From Clostridiales bacterium (GTDB taxonomy: Bacteria > Bacillota > Clostridia > Oscillospirales > Oscillospiraceae), in assembly GCA_029008095.1 (NCBI GenBank), contig JAQXJB010000029.1, forward strand, positions 34,255-98,254: DNA of 64,000 nucleotides, given 5' to 3'. Below are positions 25,944 through 35,733 of the stretch, in pieces. The notes beneath the pieces were generated by a model, which had not been told where the DNA came from, searched no databases, and saw nothing but the letters and a program-made list of their open reading frames with translations. Both the position numbers and the translations under genes were made by a program. Each line of letters begins with the position of its first letter. Within the stretch, counting starts at the first letter, position 1.

Positions 25944-26306
25944 TCACTTCTTCTCCTTGGGCTTGCATATCAGCGCCACGAAATAGCCGAAGAAGACGGC
26001 GGCGCAGATACCCGCGGCGGCAGCGGTAAAGCCGCCGGTGAAAATGCCCAGTAAGCCCTTTTCAGCAACAGCCTTTTTTACGCCCTGAGCCAGCGTGTTT
26101 CCGAAGCCTGTGAGGGGAACGGTGGCTCCCGCTCCCGCCCAATCGGCAAAGGGCTGGTAAAGTCCCACCGCGCCCAGCAAAACGCCAGCTACAACGTAGG
26201 AAACGAGAATTTTAGCAGGAGTCAGACTTGTCTTGTCAATGAGTATTTGGCCTATGGCACAGAGCAGACCACCAATAAGAAAGGCTTTTACATATTCCCA
26301 GATCAT
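25944..26306 (-). CDS. spoVAE: Stage V sporulation protein AE (SpoVAEb type)
   Basis: The 120-residue hydrophobic protein has four membrane segments. It contains GQILIDKTSLTPAKILVSYVV and the PFADWAGAGATVPLTGFGNTLAQGVKKAV block typical of SpoVAE. SpoVA proteins form the channel that loads dipicolinic acid into the forespore. Its ATG overlaps the spoVAD stop by 4 bases. The usual partner SpoVAC is not found upstream. Confidence 0.9.
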   Translation of the reverse strand: MIWEYVKAFLIGGLLCAIGQILIDKTSLTPAKILVSYVVAGVLLGAVGLYQPFADWAGAGATVPLTGFGNTLAQGVKKAVAEKGLLGIFTGGFTAAAAGICAAVFFGYFVALICKPKEKK

Positions 26307-27325
26307 CCCTGCACCTCCTTGGATATAGCCACGGCGTGGCAGATACCGGGGATACTCTCACCCTGTCCCGAGGAGGTGGATGACATCAGCGCTCCTGTTG
26401 CGGCAAAGAGCACATTTTTATAGAGTCCTTCCTTTATGCCGTTGAGTATATGCCCGCACAGCACACCGGCGCTGCATCCACAGCCGGAGCCGCCGGCGTG
26501 AACGTCCTGCTCCTCACGGGAGAACATCATCAGTCCGCAGTCATCATAATTGGCGCTGATGTCCAGACCATCGTCACGGAAAAAGTCCAGCACTATGGAG
26601 CGACCCACGTCACCAAGGTCGCCGGTGACGATAAGGTCGTAAAAATCCGGGTTTCTGCCGGTGTCGGTAAAATGGCAGCTAAGTGTATCGTAGGCTGCGG
26701 GAGCCATAGCAGCGCCCATGTTGTTCGCGTCGGTTATGCCCGCGTCAACTATCTTTCCCGTGGTAACATGGGTGACATACGGCCCACTTCCGATGGAGCC
26801 GAGAATAATGCTGCCGGCTGCGGTTGCCGTCCATTGAGCCGTGGGTGTGCGCTGTCCGCCGTATTCAAGAGGAAAGCGGAACTGCCGTTCGGCGGAACAG
26901 AAATGGGAGGAGGTCACCGCCGCGCTGATATCGGCGAAGCCTCCGTCTATAGAAAGAGCGGCAAGGGAAAGACTTTCAGCCATTGTGGAGCACGCGCCGT
27001 AAAGGCCGAAGAAGGGAACTCCCGCATCACGCATGGAAAAGGCTGAGGCTATACACTGATTCAGAAGGTCGCCCGCGAAGAGATATCCTATTGCCGAGGG
27101 GGACACGGAAGCCTTGTCGCAGGCCATTGAAAAGGCCATTTTCTGCATGGCGGATTCGGCCTTCTCCCAGCTTTTTTCGCCGAAATAGGAGTCCTCACCA
27201 ATATAGTCAAAGCTGTCCTTCAATGGGCCTTCTCCCTCTTTTTTGCCTACCACACAGGCGTGTCCGATTATGGATGGGGGAGTCTGAAGAGCCACGGTTT
27301 GGGCTCCGATACGCTTGGTACTCAA
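26303..27325 (-). CDS. spoVAD: Stage V sporulation protein AD
   Basis: This 340-residue protein has a thiolase-like fold and in Bacillus binds dipicolinic acid on the inner spore membrane side. Motifs are GYLFAGDLLNQ, FFGLYGACSTMAE, SHFCSAERQFRFPLEYG and GSGCGCSAG near the C-terminus. The start codon is TTG, with an SD-like GAGGTG 7 bases upstream. Both the SD and the T-run before the start lie in the right arm of a long inverted repeat. The gene order spoVAD-spoVAE without spoVAC is unusual. Confidence 0.92.
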   Translation of the reverse strand: MSTKRIGAQTVALQTPPSIIGHACVVGKKEGEGPLKDSFDYIGEDSYFGEKSWEKAESAMQKMAFSMACDKASVSPSAIGYLFAGDLLNQCIASAFSMRDAGVPFFGLYGACSTMAESLSLAALSIDGGFADISAAVTSSHFCSAERQFRFPLEYGGQRTPTAQWTATAAGSIILGSIGSGPYVTHVTTGKIVDAGITDANNMGAAMAPAAYDTLSCHFTDTGRNPDFYDLIVTGDLGDVGRSIVLDFFRDDGLDISANYDDCGLMMFSREEQDVHAGGSGCGCSAGVLCGHILNGIKEGLYKNVLFAATGALMSSTSSGQGESIPGICHAVAISKEVQG

Positions 27326-27391
27326 AAAAACACCTCATTTGCCTGTACTAATCAAGAATTAGTATTATATTTAGCAAATGAGGTGTTTTTT
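27325..27391 (-). terminator. Nested inverted repeat: terminator whose U-tract abuts the spoVAD start
   Basis: AAAAAACACCTCATTTGC and GCAAATGAGGTGTTTTTT are perfectly complementary (18 bp). They enclose TACTAAT-CAAGA-ATTAGTA. On the minus strand the hairpin ends in seven T residues that run into the TTG start of spoVAD, and the GAGGTG SD lies in the stem. It could terminate the upstream DUF6062 transcript and also gate translation of spoVAD. Confidence 0.75.
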
Positions 27392-27401
27392 ATATATCCA
27401 A

Positions 27402-28109
27402 TTAATTCAAAAATTCCAGCGCCTTTTCGATGGAATTACGGGCTTCGTCTGATAGAGGAGTGCCTGCGTTGCGATGGTCGAAGCTGACGGTGAATTCCGT
27501 TACGCTTGCCCGAAGCTTGTCCAGATATGCCCTGTTCAGAGCGGTGATATCCTCATAAAGGCTCTGATACTTCTCCGCCTTCAACTCACGCCGCCCGGCT
27601 TCAAGGATGCCTGCCGTATGGGTGACGCATATGTAGGGCTGGCTTCTGAACTTCTCATGAAACTTTTCGTCACTGTCCCAAAGGTAGGCTATGTTGGAAT
27701 AATATCTCAGCTCAGTGGAGCGGATACGCTTGCAGGCAAAGCAGGAGCCGGAAAGCGCGCTGAGCTTATCGCCGGCGTCGGCGTCGGGCTCTTTCTTTTT
27801 GAAAAATCCTTTCCTGCCGCTGACCTCAGTCTCCAGCAGGCTGTTCACGTCCGCCAGATGACTCTCAAGGATAAGGGCCAGTGCCAACTTGTTTTTTATG
27901 CCGCGCAGCTTGGCAAAATGCTCATGGCAGAAGCCTGCTTCGTTCATCTTTATTCTCACGTCGGGCTCCATCATTGCCGCACCGAGAACGTAGGTAAGGC
28001 TCGTTTCCTCAAGCGCCCGGTGCAGGCGGCACATGGGGCAGCCGTCGTGTTCGTCAAAGGCTTCGTTTATTGGTATAGTAAATATTTTTTCTGACAAAAT
28101 CAGCACCAT
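27402..28109 (-). CDS. DUF6062 family protein with Cys/His motif pairs
   Basis: The 235-residue soluble protein has four Cys- or Cys/His-containing motifs: CPMC near residue 24, GFCHEHF near 58, SCFAC near 122 and ICVTH near 160. They are spaced as if in two half-sites for a metal or cluster. This pattern matches the DUF6062 group of Clostridia as I recall it; the function is unknown. The start is uncertain: the ATG has only AGGG upstream. It precedes spoVAD on the same strand but is separated from it by a terminator-like repeat. Confidence 0.65.
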   Translation of the reverse strand: MVLILSEKIFTIPINEAFDEHDGCPMCRLHRALEETSLTYVLGAAMMEPDVRIKMNEAGFCHEHFAKLRGIKNKLALALILESHLADVNSLLETEVSGRKGFFKKKEPDADAGDKLSALSGSCFACKRIRSTELRYYSNIAYLWDSDEKFHEKFRSQPYICVTHTAGILEAGRRELKAEKYQSLYEDITALNRAYLDKLRASVTEFTVSFDHRNAGTPLSDEARNSIEKALEFLN

Positions 28110-28183
28110 CCCTGTTCTAAACCATGATTTTGTGGTACAATAATATTTATAATATATATTATTATAAACGGAAGCGTGCTTTT

Positions 28184-29017
28184 ATGCAATACATAGAACA
28201 TGATGGATTTGTGGAGATAAGCTCGCCGGAGGATTTCGACCCGGTTAAAATTTTTGAGTGCGGCCAGTGCTTTCGCTGGAACGCGGATGAGAACGGCGTA
28301 TATCGGGGCGTAGCCCACGGATGCGCCGCCAGGGTCTGGACGGAGAACGGCAGCGTTTTCATCAGCGGAACGATGGAGGATTTCCAAAGTATCTGGTACG
28401 ATTACTTTGACCTCGGCCGCGATTACGCCTCGGCGCGGGCAGCGCTTTCCATAGATGAATATACCCGCTCTGCCGCGGAGTACGGCGCGGGCATACGCAT
28501 ATTGCGCCAGGATAAGTGGGAGGCGCTGTGCTCATTCATTATATCCCAGTGCAACAATATTCCGCGCATAAAGAAGATAGTGGAGACGCTTTGTTCCTGC
28601 TTTGGTGAGCCGGTTGAGCTGGAGGGAAAGACACTTTATGCCTTCCCCAATGCGGAAAAGGTGGCGGCGCTCAGCGAAGCCGACCTCGCGCCACTGCACT
28701 GCGGTTACCGCGCACCGTATATCCTCGGAGCGGCCAAGGCTGTTGCGGACGGTTCTCTTGATTTGGACGCGCTGGCCCAAAGTGATTTCAATACCGCGCT
28801 CAAGGCGCTCAAGACTATGAACGGCATCGGCGACAAGGTGGCCAACTGCGTAATCCTTTTCGGACTCTGCATCCCGGACGCCTTTCCGATAGATGTCTGG
28901 ATGAAAAAGGCGCTGGCGGCTCATTATCCAAAAGATTTCGACCCGAAGGTGTTCGGTAAAAACGCCGGGCTCGCCCAGCAGTACATATTTTATTATGCCC
29001 GCTCGGGCAACGTATGA
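28184..29017 (+). CDS. ogg: 8-oxoguanine DNA glycosylase (OGG1 type)
   Basis: The 277-residue enzyme has the OGG1 N-terminal domain (FDPVKIFECGQCFRWN) and the HhH-GPD domain. The catalytic Lys lies in GIGDKVANCV and the Asp in FPIDVWM, as in the human enzyme. SQCNNIPRIKKIVETLC matches the helix around the OGG1 NNN motif. It removes oxidised guanine opposite C. The ATG at 28184 is preferred over the upstream start because the family N-terminus begins there. OGG1-type enzymes are characteristic of Clostridia. Confidence 0.92.
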   Translation: MQYIEHDGFVEISSPEDFDPVKIFECGQCFRWNADENGVYRGVAHGCAARVWTENGSVFISGTMEDFQSIWYDYFDLGRDYASARAALSIDEYTRSAAEYGAGIRILRQDKWEALCSFIISQCNNIPRIKKIVETLCSCFGEPVELEGKTLYAFPNAEKVAALSEADLAPLHCGYRAPYILGAAKAVADGSLDLDALAQSDFNTALKALKTMNGIGDKVANCVILFGLCIPDAFPIDVWMKKALAAHYPKDFDPKVFGKNAGLAQQYIFYYARSGNV

Positions 29018-29062
29018 AAAATAACGGAATAATTAATAAATAAAGGAGTATAGAGTACAAAT

Positions 29063-30262
29063 ATGAAATACGATTTTACCACTATTATGGATCGCCGCGG
29101 CAAGGATTCTGTTGCGGTCGACGTTATCCCGATGGAGGGTGTGGAGGTCAAAGAGGGCTTCAGCAAAATACCAATGTGGGTGGCCGATATGAACTTCGCC
29201 ACTGTTCCAACCATCGTTGACGCTATTATTGAGCGCGCCAAGCATCCCGCATACGGATATTTCCGCACTCCCAAGGAGTATTATGACTCCATCATACGCT
29301 GGCAGAAGGTGCGCAACGGTGTGGAGGGTCTTGAAGCGGAGCACATCGGCTATGAAAATGGTGTGCTCGGCGGCGTTATTTCAGCCATTCAGGCCTTTAC
29401 CGCGCCCGGCGAGGCTGTGCTGCTCCATTCTCCCACCTATGTAGGTTTCACCGGCTGCATAGAGAACAATGGCCGGAAGATCATCCATTCCGACCTTGTG
29501 CAGGATGAAAACGGCGTTTGGCGCATGAATTTTGAGGACATGGATGCCAAAATAAAGAAGCATAAGATACATACCGTTGTGTTCTGCTCTCCCCACAATC
29601 CCTGCGGACGTGTTTGGGAACGTTGGGAGCTGGAGAAGGCAATGGAGGTCTACGCCGCCAACGATTGCATCGTCATATCAGACGAGATCTGGTCGGATAT
29701 CATCATCGGCGAGAAGAAGCATATCCCTACTCAGTCTGTCTCTGAGGATGCCAGGAACCGTACCATAGCCATGTACGCTCCCTCAAAGACCTTCAATCTG
29801 GCCGGTCTTGTAGGCTCCTACCATATAATATATAATAAATACCTCCGTGACCGCGTAATGAAGCAGGGAAGCCTTGCTCATTATAACGACGCGAATGTTC
29901 TATCCGTCCATGCCCTTATCGGCGCGTATAAGCCCGAGGGCGAGGAGTGGGTAGACGAGCTGTGTCAGGTGCTGGGCGGCAACGTGGACTACGCATACGA
30001 CTATATCAAGGAACACTTTGCGGGCGTGGAGCTCTTTAAGCCCGAGGGCACCTATATGCTCTATCTGGACTGCGAAAAGTGGTGCAAGGCTCACGGAAAA
30101 ACCATGGACGAGCTGATCCGCGCCGGTATGGAGGTCGGCGTTATCTGGCAGGACGGCAGACCCTTCCACCGGGAGTACGCAATCCGTATGAACCTCGCCG
30201 TACCCCATTCTCTCGTAGTCGAGGCTATGAACAGATTGGATCAGTACGTTTTCAACGCTTGA
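29063..30262 (+). CDS. MalY/PatB family PLP-dependent C-S beta-lyase
   Basis: This 399-residue fold-type I enzyme opens with YDFTTIMDRRGKDSVA, followed by MWVADMNFATVPTIVDAI, characteristic of the MalY/PatB group. Further motifs are FCSPHNPCGRVW, SDEIWSDI and the PLP lysine in APSKTFNLAGL. It likely cleaves cystathionine or cysteine conjugates. The SD is AAAGGAG. It lies 45 bases after ogg and ends at a strong terminator, so the two may be co-transcribed. Confidence 0.9.
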   Translation: MKYDFTTIMDRRGKDSVAVDVIPMEGVEVKEGFSKIPMWVADMNFATVPTIVDAIIERAKHPAYGYFRTPKEYYDSIIRWQKVRNGVEGLEAEHIGYENGVLGGVISAIQAFTAPGEAVLLHSPTYVGFTGCIENNGRKIIHSDLVQDENGVWRMNFEDMDAKIKKHKIHTVVFCSPHNPCGRVWERWELEKAMEVYAANDCIVISDEIWSDIIIGEKKHIPTQSVSEDARNRTIAMYAPSKTFNLAGLVGSYHIIYNKYLRDRVMKQGSLAHYNDANVLSVHALIGAYKPEGEEWVDELCQVLGGNVDYAYDYIKEHFAGVELFKPEGTYMLYLDCEKWCKAHGKTMDELIRAGMEVGVIWQDGRPFHREYAIRMNLAVPHSLVVEAMNRLDQYVFNA

Positions 30263-30275
30263 TGATATATTAAAT

Positions 30276-30301
30276 CCCGCCGCAGTAAAAACTGCGGCGG
30301 G
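30276..30301. terminator. Bidirectional terminator
   Basis: CCCGCCGCAGT-AAAA-ACTGCGGCGGG is a perfect 11-bp stem between convergent genes. Confidence 0.75.
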
Positions 30302-30306
30302 GTGGT

Positions 30307-30861
30307 TTATGCGAACAATTTTGCGAAATCCTCGGGTTCTGGGACTTCAAGGGGATTTTCACAGTAGTGAGCGACTGAGACGTTCAGCTCACTGTCAACA
30401 ATGAAGTAAGCGGGGAGCTGCTCCTCAATGCCCTCGTTGGGGCCATGCTGCAGTCCCATGTCCTCGATGGCCTTGAATACCTGCAGCATCTCGGGAGTGG
30501 GAGCGGGCATTTCGCCGCCTTCGGCTGGAGGAGCCATTACGCCGATCTCCAGCTTCTGATAAAGAAGCATATCGGGGTCGCAGATGATATCAAAGGGGAA
30601 ATCAATATCCGTCTGGGAGGCGATGCTTTCCGGGGTGGACTGAAGGGCGACCACGAGGCCGTTGCCTCCGGCGGTTATCTGCTCATAGCTGTCACGGTAT
30701 TTTATCATATCGTACTGGCAGAGAGGGCAGCCGTAATAGCGGAGGAAAACTATGGCGGTCTTGCCGCTTTTCCTTACAAGCTCCGAGATGCTTGTCCTGC
30801 CTTTTTTCAGGCTGGTAACGCTGAAATCCTCAAACTTTGTTCCGGCTTCAACTTTAGACAT
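30307..30861 (-). CDS. Peroxiredoxin-like (AhpC/TSA fold) protein
   Basis: The 184-residue thioredoxin-fold protein has a YYGCPLCQYD motif where peroxiredoxins carry the peroxidatic Cys (usually TPxxTxxC). It therefore has a CxxC arrangement of the peroxiredoxin-like-2 type. Strands ending in FPFDIICDPD and YFIVDSELNVSVAHY follow the fold. A Pro-rich insert (PPAEGGEMPAPTPE) lies near residue 115. It probably acts as a thiol oxidoreductase; the substrate is unknown. It is divergent from guaB. Confidence 0.75.
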   Translation of the reverse strand: MSKVEAGTKFEDFSVTSLKKGRTSISELVRKSGKTAIVFLRYYGCPLCQYDMIKYRDSYEQITAGGNGLVVALQSTPESIASQTDIDFPFDIICDPDMLLYQKLEIGVMAPPAEGGEMPAPTPEMLQVFKAIEDMGLQHGPNEGIEEQLPAYFIVDSELNVSVAHYCENPLEVPEPEDFAKLFA

Positions 30862-30966
30862 GGTGAATCACTCCTGTATGTAATATAGTTGATACTTTAA
30901 ATATTATAACGAGGAAAAGCATATGTCAAATAGTAAAAAAACGTCGATTTTACCTCACGGGCGAGG

Positions 30967-32503
<1,537 letters not shown>

Positions 32504-32517
32504 TTTCGGAAGTGTTT

Positions 32518-32654
32518 TAGTGTGAAAAATCACACTATATTATAAAAAGCCCATCGCCCCGCCCTGCGGGCAACCGGCGATGATGGCAAAAAATCCTCCA
32601 TGTGGGAGAGATTTTTAATGACTATTTGTGCGGTGCTGACGCATGGAGGATTTA
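32518..32654 (+). repeat. Repeated structured leader element, copy B (first of a tandem pair)
   Basis: TAGTGTGA/TCACACTA hairpin; GCC-CATCGCC-CCG...CAACC-GGCGATG-AT-GGC stem; AATCCTCCATG perfectly complementary to CATGGAGGATT at the 3' end. An alternative hairpin pairs CTCC with GGAG and ends in TTTTT. It is joined head-to-tail to copy C, without a start codon. Confidence 0.88.
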
Positions 32655-32793
32655 TAGTGTGAAAAATCACACTATATTATGAAAAAGCCCATCGCCTCGC
32701 CCTACGTGCAACCGGCGATGATGGCAAAAAATCCTCCATGCCGGGGGATTTTTTGCAGACTATATGTGCGGTGTTGCCGCATGGGGGATTTAT
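32655..32793 (+). repeat. Repeated structured leader element, copy C (before the sirtuin gene)
   Basis: Same architecture as copy B with scattered substitutions. The alternative hairpin AAAAAATCCTCC/GGGGGATTTTTT looks like an intrinsic terminator. The distal pair is AATCCTCCATG with CATGGGGGATT, which contains the SD. The element ends at the base before the ATG of the sirtuin gene. Confidence 0.88.
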
Positions 32794-33510
32794 ATGACTG
32801 ATAGCGTAAAAACGCTGAAGCAGTGGATAGAAAACTCGGATAACATCGTGTTCTTCGGGGGCGCCGGGGTCAGCACCGAGTCCGGCATCCCTGATTTCCG
32901 AAGCGTGGACGGTCTTTATAACCAGAAGTATGAGTTCTCACCGGAGACCATCATCAGCCACAGCTTTTTTATGCGGTATCCCGAGGAATTCTATCGCTTC
33001 TATAAGGATAAAATGATATATACCGAAGCCCAGCCCAATGCCTGCCACCTGAAGCTGGCGGAGCTTGAAGCCAAGGGGAAGCTAAAGGCCGTCATTACCC
33101 AGAATATAGACGGTCTCCATCAGCTTGCCGGAAGCAAAGAGGTCATGGAGCTTCACGGTACCATCCATAAAAACAGATGTATGCGCTGCGGCAGAAAATA
33201 TGACCTTGACTTCATTGTAAAGTCCGAGGGCGTGCCCAAGTGTGACTGCGGCGGAATAGTAAAGCCCGAGGTAGTCCTTTATGAGGAGGGACTTGACGAT
33301 GATACCGTGCGCAAGTCTGTGGAGTATATCAGAAACGCGGATGTGCTCATAATCGGCGGAACATCTCTCTCGGTATATCCCGCTGCGGGTCTGCTGCAGT
33401 ATTATCGTGGCGATAAGCTTGTCCTCATCAATAAATCGCCAACTCCCTATGACGGTGATGCTAACCTGTTGATCGCCGAAAAGATAGGCGAAGTATTCTC
33501 TCAGCTCTGA
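32794..33510 (+). CDS. cobB: NAD-dependent protein deacylase (sirtuin, SIR2 family)
   Basis: The 238-residue sirtuin removes acyl groups from protein lysines using NAD. It shows the cofactor loop GGAGVSTESGIPDFRS, QNIDGLHQLAG with the catalytic His in ELHGT, and a zinc site CMRC plus CDCGG. GGTSLSVYPAAG follows in the Rossmann part. The ATG at 32794 is used because it directly follows the SD at the end of the tandem repeated element. Symbol by family convention. Confidence 0.92.
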   Translation: MTDSVKTLKQWIENSDNIVFFGGAGVSTESGIPDFRSVDGLYNQKYEFSPETIISHSFFMRYPEEFYRFYKDKMIYTEAQPNACHLKLAELEAKGKLKAVITQNIDGLHQLAGSKEVMELHGTIHKNRCMRCGRKYDLDFIVKSEGVPKCDCGGIVKPEVVLYEEGLDDDTVRKSVEYIRNADVLIIGGTSLSVYPAAGLLQYYRGDKLVLINKSPTPYDGDANLLIAEKIGEVFSQL

Positions 33511-33553
33511 GGCAATGCTGTTCATATCGGCGTTGCCGGAAAAGGGTGATACA

Positions 33554-34282
33554 TTGCGCACTGAAATATTAGGCGTAGAATTTGACAATTTTAATATGGA
33601 AGAGGCTGCTTCTAAAGCGCTTGAGCTTATGAAGCAGCGGAGCGGTGCATATGTAGTCACGCCAAATCCGGAAATAGTCTGGATGTGCCGTGACAATGCT
33701 GCGTTAAAGGAGGCTGTCGCGGAAGCTGACCTTGTTGTTGCCGACGGTATCGGCGTCATTTACGGCGCGAGGATATTGGGCACGCCGCTTAAGGAACGTG
33801 TCCCCGGCATTGACCTTGGCACTGAGCTTTTCAAAGCCTTGTCCGAAAAGGGTGGGAAGCTTTATCTGCTGGGAGCAAAGCCCGGTATCGCGGAGAAAGC
33901 AGCGGAAACAATATCAGGGCGCTTTCCCGGAATAAAAATCTGCGGTACGGCTGACGGATATTTCAAGGACGATGAACCCATCATCGAGAAGATAAACGCC
34001 GCCGCTCCCGACCTGCTGCTGGTCTGTCTCGGAGCGCCCAAGCAAGAGATATGGATGCATAAAAACGCGCCCAGGCTCAACGTTGGCCTTATGATGGGGC
34101 TCGGCGGTGTGCTGGACGTATTTGCCGGCACGGTGCAGCGTGCCCCGGAGAGCTGGCAGAAGCTTGGTCTTGAGTGGCTTTACCGCCTTATCAGGCAGCC
34201 ATCGAGAATAAAAAGAATGATAAAGCTGCCGGTGTTTCTTTTAGCGGCTATCGGGCAGCGTATAAGAGGTAAGAAAAAATGA
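33554..34282 (+). CDS. WecG/TagA/CpsF family glycosyltransferase
   Basis: The product has 242 residues from a TTG start (33554) with AAGGGTG upstream; the track's start at 33515 lacks a better site. Family motifs are ILGVEFDNFNMEEA, YVVTPNPEIVW, ADGIGVIYGARILG, LYLLGAKPGIAEKAA and LLVCLGAPKQEIWM. Such enzymes transfer N-acetylmannosamine or a related sugar to undecaprenyl-PP-GlcNAc in wall teichoic acid or polymer synthesis. It overlaps tmk by 4 bases. Confidence 0.88.
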   Translation: MRTEILGVEFDNFNMEEAASKALELMKQRSGAYVVTPNPEIVWMCRDNAALKEAVAEADLVVADGIGVIYGARILGTPLKERVPGIDLGTELFKALSEKGGKLYLLGAKPGIAEKAAETISGRFPGIKICGTADGYFKDDEPIIEKINAAAPDLLLVCLGAPKQEIWMHKNAPRLNVGLMMGLGGVLDVFAGTVQRAPESWQKLGLEWLYRLIRQPSRIKRMIKLPVFLLAAIGQRIRGKKK

Positions 34283-34950
34283 GCAGGGGCAAGCTGATCG
34301 TATTCGAGGGCATAGACGGTTCGGGAAAATCAACGCAGTATAAGCTGCTGTGCGAGAAGCTCAGAGCTGAAGGCGTTGAACTGAGAAGCCTCGTGTTCCC
34401 TCAGTATTCCGAGCCTTCCTCGGCTCTTATAAGAATGTATCTCGGCGGGGAATTCGGCTCTAAGCCCGGGGATGTGAACGCCTACGCGGCCTCAGCCTTC
34501 TTTGCAGTTGATAGATTTGCCTCGTATAAAAAATCATGGGGCGAGTATTATGAAAGCGGAGGGCTTATAATAACCGATAGATACGCCACTTCAAACGCTG
34601 TCCATCAGGCGTCTAAGCTTACAAGGGAAGCCCGCCGCGCTTTCTTTGACTGGCTATATGATTTTGAATACACGAAAATGGGCCTGCCTGCCCCGGATAT
34701 GGTCATTTTCATGGATATAAGCGCCGAGGCAGCTTCGGCGCAGATGCGCAGCCGGGAAGAAGCTACAGGTACGGCAGCGGATATACATGAGCAGGATATG
34801 GAGTATCTCAACAATTGCTGCGAAGCTGCTCGTGATGCTGCAGAGTTTTACTCCTGGCAGAGGGTGAACTGCCTTACCGGCGGCAAAATGCGCACCGTTG
34901 GAGACATACACTCCGAGGTTATGGAGCTGGTGCTGCCATATATCAAATAA
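34279..34950 (+). CDS. tmk: Thymidylate kinase
   Basis: This 223-residue P-loop kinase phosphorylates dTMP to dTDP. It shows FEGIDGSGKSTQ (Walker A), the LVFPQYSEP region, the DR motif in FFAVDRFASYK and TDRYATSNAVHQ. The sequence is closer to the variant tmk group of Clostridia than to E. coli Tmk. The start overlaps the transferase stop (ATGA). Confidence 0.9.
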   Translation: MSRGKLIVFEGIDGSGKSTQYKLLCEKLRAEGVELRSLVFPQYSEPSSALIRMYLGGEFGSKPGDVNAYAASAFFAVDRFASYKKSWGEYYESGGLIITDRYATSNAVHQASKLTREARRAFFDWLYDFEYTKMGLPAPDMVIFMDISAEAASAQMRSREEATGTAADIHEQDMEYLNNCCEAARDAAEFYSWQRVNCLTGGKMRTVGDIHSEVMELVLPYIK

Positions 34951-34982
34951 GGGCAAACATATCATATAAAGGAAGTGAGCAT

Positions 34983-35522
34983 ATGGTATATATTCTGCTT
35001 GGCAAGGGCTTTGAAGAGATAGAGGCGGTAGCGCCGCTGGATATACTCAGAAGAGGCGGCGTTGAAGCGGCCTTCGCCGGAATAGGCGGCATGAGCGTAG
35101 AGGGCGCGCACGGCATAGTGATGAATTGCGACTTGAACGCAGATGATATCGACCTGGATAAGACCGATATGCTCGTTATTCCAGGAGGACTTGGCGGTGT
35201 GGAGAGTATTTCCGGCTGCGAAGAGGTCATGACGAAGATAAAGAATGCCGGTGAGAAGGGGATAGCCCTTGCTGCCATTTGCGCAGGTCCCACGGTGCTC
35301 CATAGGCTTGGCCTCCTCAAGGGCGTGAAGGCAGTGTGCTATCCAGGCATGGAGGAAGAAATGCCTGGCACTATTTTCGGCAAGGCTCCCGCCTGTGTGG
35401 ACGGTAAAATCATTACAGGCCGCGGACCCGGCGCCGCATTGGAGTTTGGTTTTGAGCTGCTGCGATTCTTCAAAGGCGACGAAGCGGTGAGAGCTATGGG
35501 AAACTCTATGGTTTGCGGGTAA
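34983..35522 (+). CDS. DJ-1/PfpI family protein (YajL-like)
   Basis: The 179-residue protein has a class I glutamine amidotransferase-like fold. The conserved Glu is in GFEEIEA and the nucleophile-elbow Cys is in AAICAGPTVL, followed by ITGRGPGAALEFG typical of DJ-1. Members act as glyoxalases, deglycases or chaperones; the activity here is not determined by sequence. It lies 32 bases after tmk with SD GGAAGTGAG. Confidence 0.9.
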   Translation: MVYILLGKGFEEIEAVAPLDILRRGGVEAAFAGIGGMSVEGAHGIVMNCDLNADDIDLDKTDMLVIPGGLGGVESISGCEEVMTKIKNAGEKGIALAAICAGPTVLHRLGLLKGVKAVCYPGMEEEMPGTIFGKAPACVDGKIITGRGPGAALEFGFELLRFFKGDEAVRAMGNSMVCG

Positions 35523-35538
35523 TGTTCATCGTTGATGA

Positions 35539-35568
35539 CCCCGGGGCCTTCGGATGAAAGCCCCGGGG
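35539..35568. terminator. GC-rich hairpin between convergent genes
   Basis: CCCCGGGGC pairs with GCCCCGGGG around a 12-base loop, downstream of the DJ-1 gene and of the small minus-strand gene. There is no T-run. Confidence 0.6.
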
Positions 35569-35586
35569 ATGGAGATTTACGGCATA

Positions 35587-35733
35587 TTAGCAGCCGCAGT
35601 TGTTGTTATTGTTGCCAAAGCCACAGCCGCAGCCACAGCCGTTATTGCCCCAAGTGCCGCAGCCACCGCAGGCGAAGATGATGATTATGAGGATGATCCA
35701 GATCCAGCAGCTACCAGTATTTCCACAGAACAT
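35587..35733 (-). CDS. 48-aa Gly/Cys/Asn-rich membrane peptide
   Basis: This gene is too short for the ORF track. The peptide has a short head (MFCGNTGSC), a strongly hydrophobic segment (WIWIILIIIIFA) and a tail of alternating Gly, Cys and Asn (CGCGCGFGNNNNNCGC). An SD (AAAGGA) lies 8 bases upstream and a hairpin follows the stop. Proteins of this look in Clostridia and Bacilli are tiny spore or envelope proteins (YjcZ-like, or annotated as high-cysteine). A spore link is inference only. Codon pattern and SD make it a real gene. Confidence 0.75.
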   Translation of the reverse strand: MFCGNTGSCWIWIILIIIIFACGGCGTWGNNGCGCGCGFGNNNNNCGC

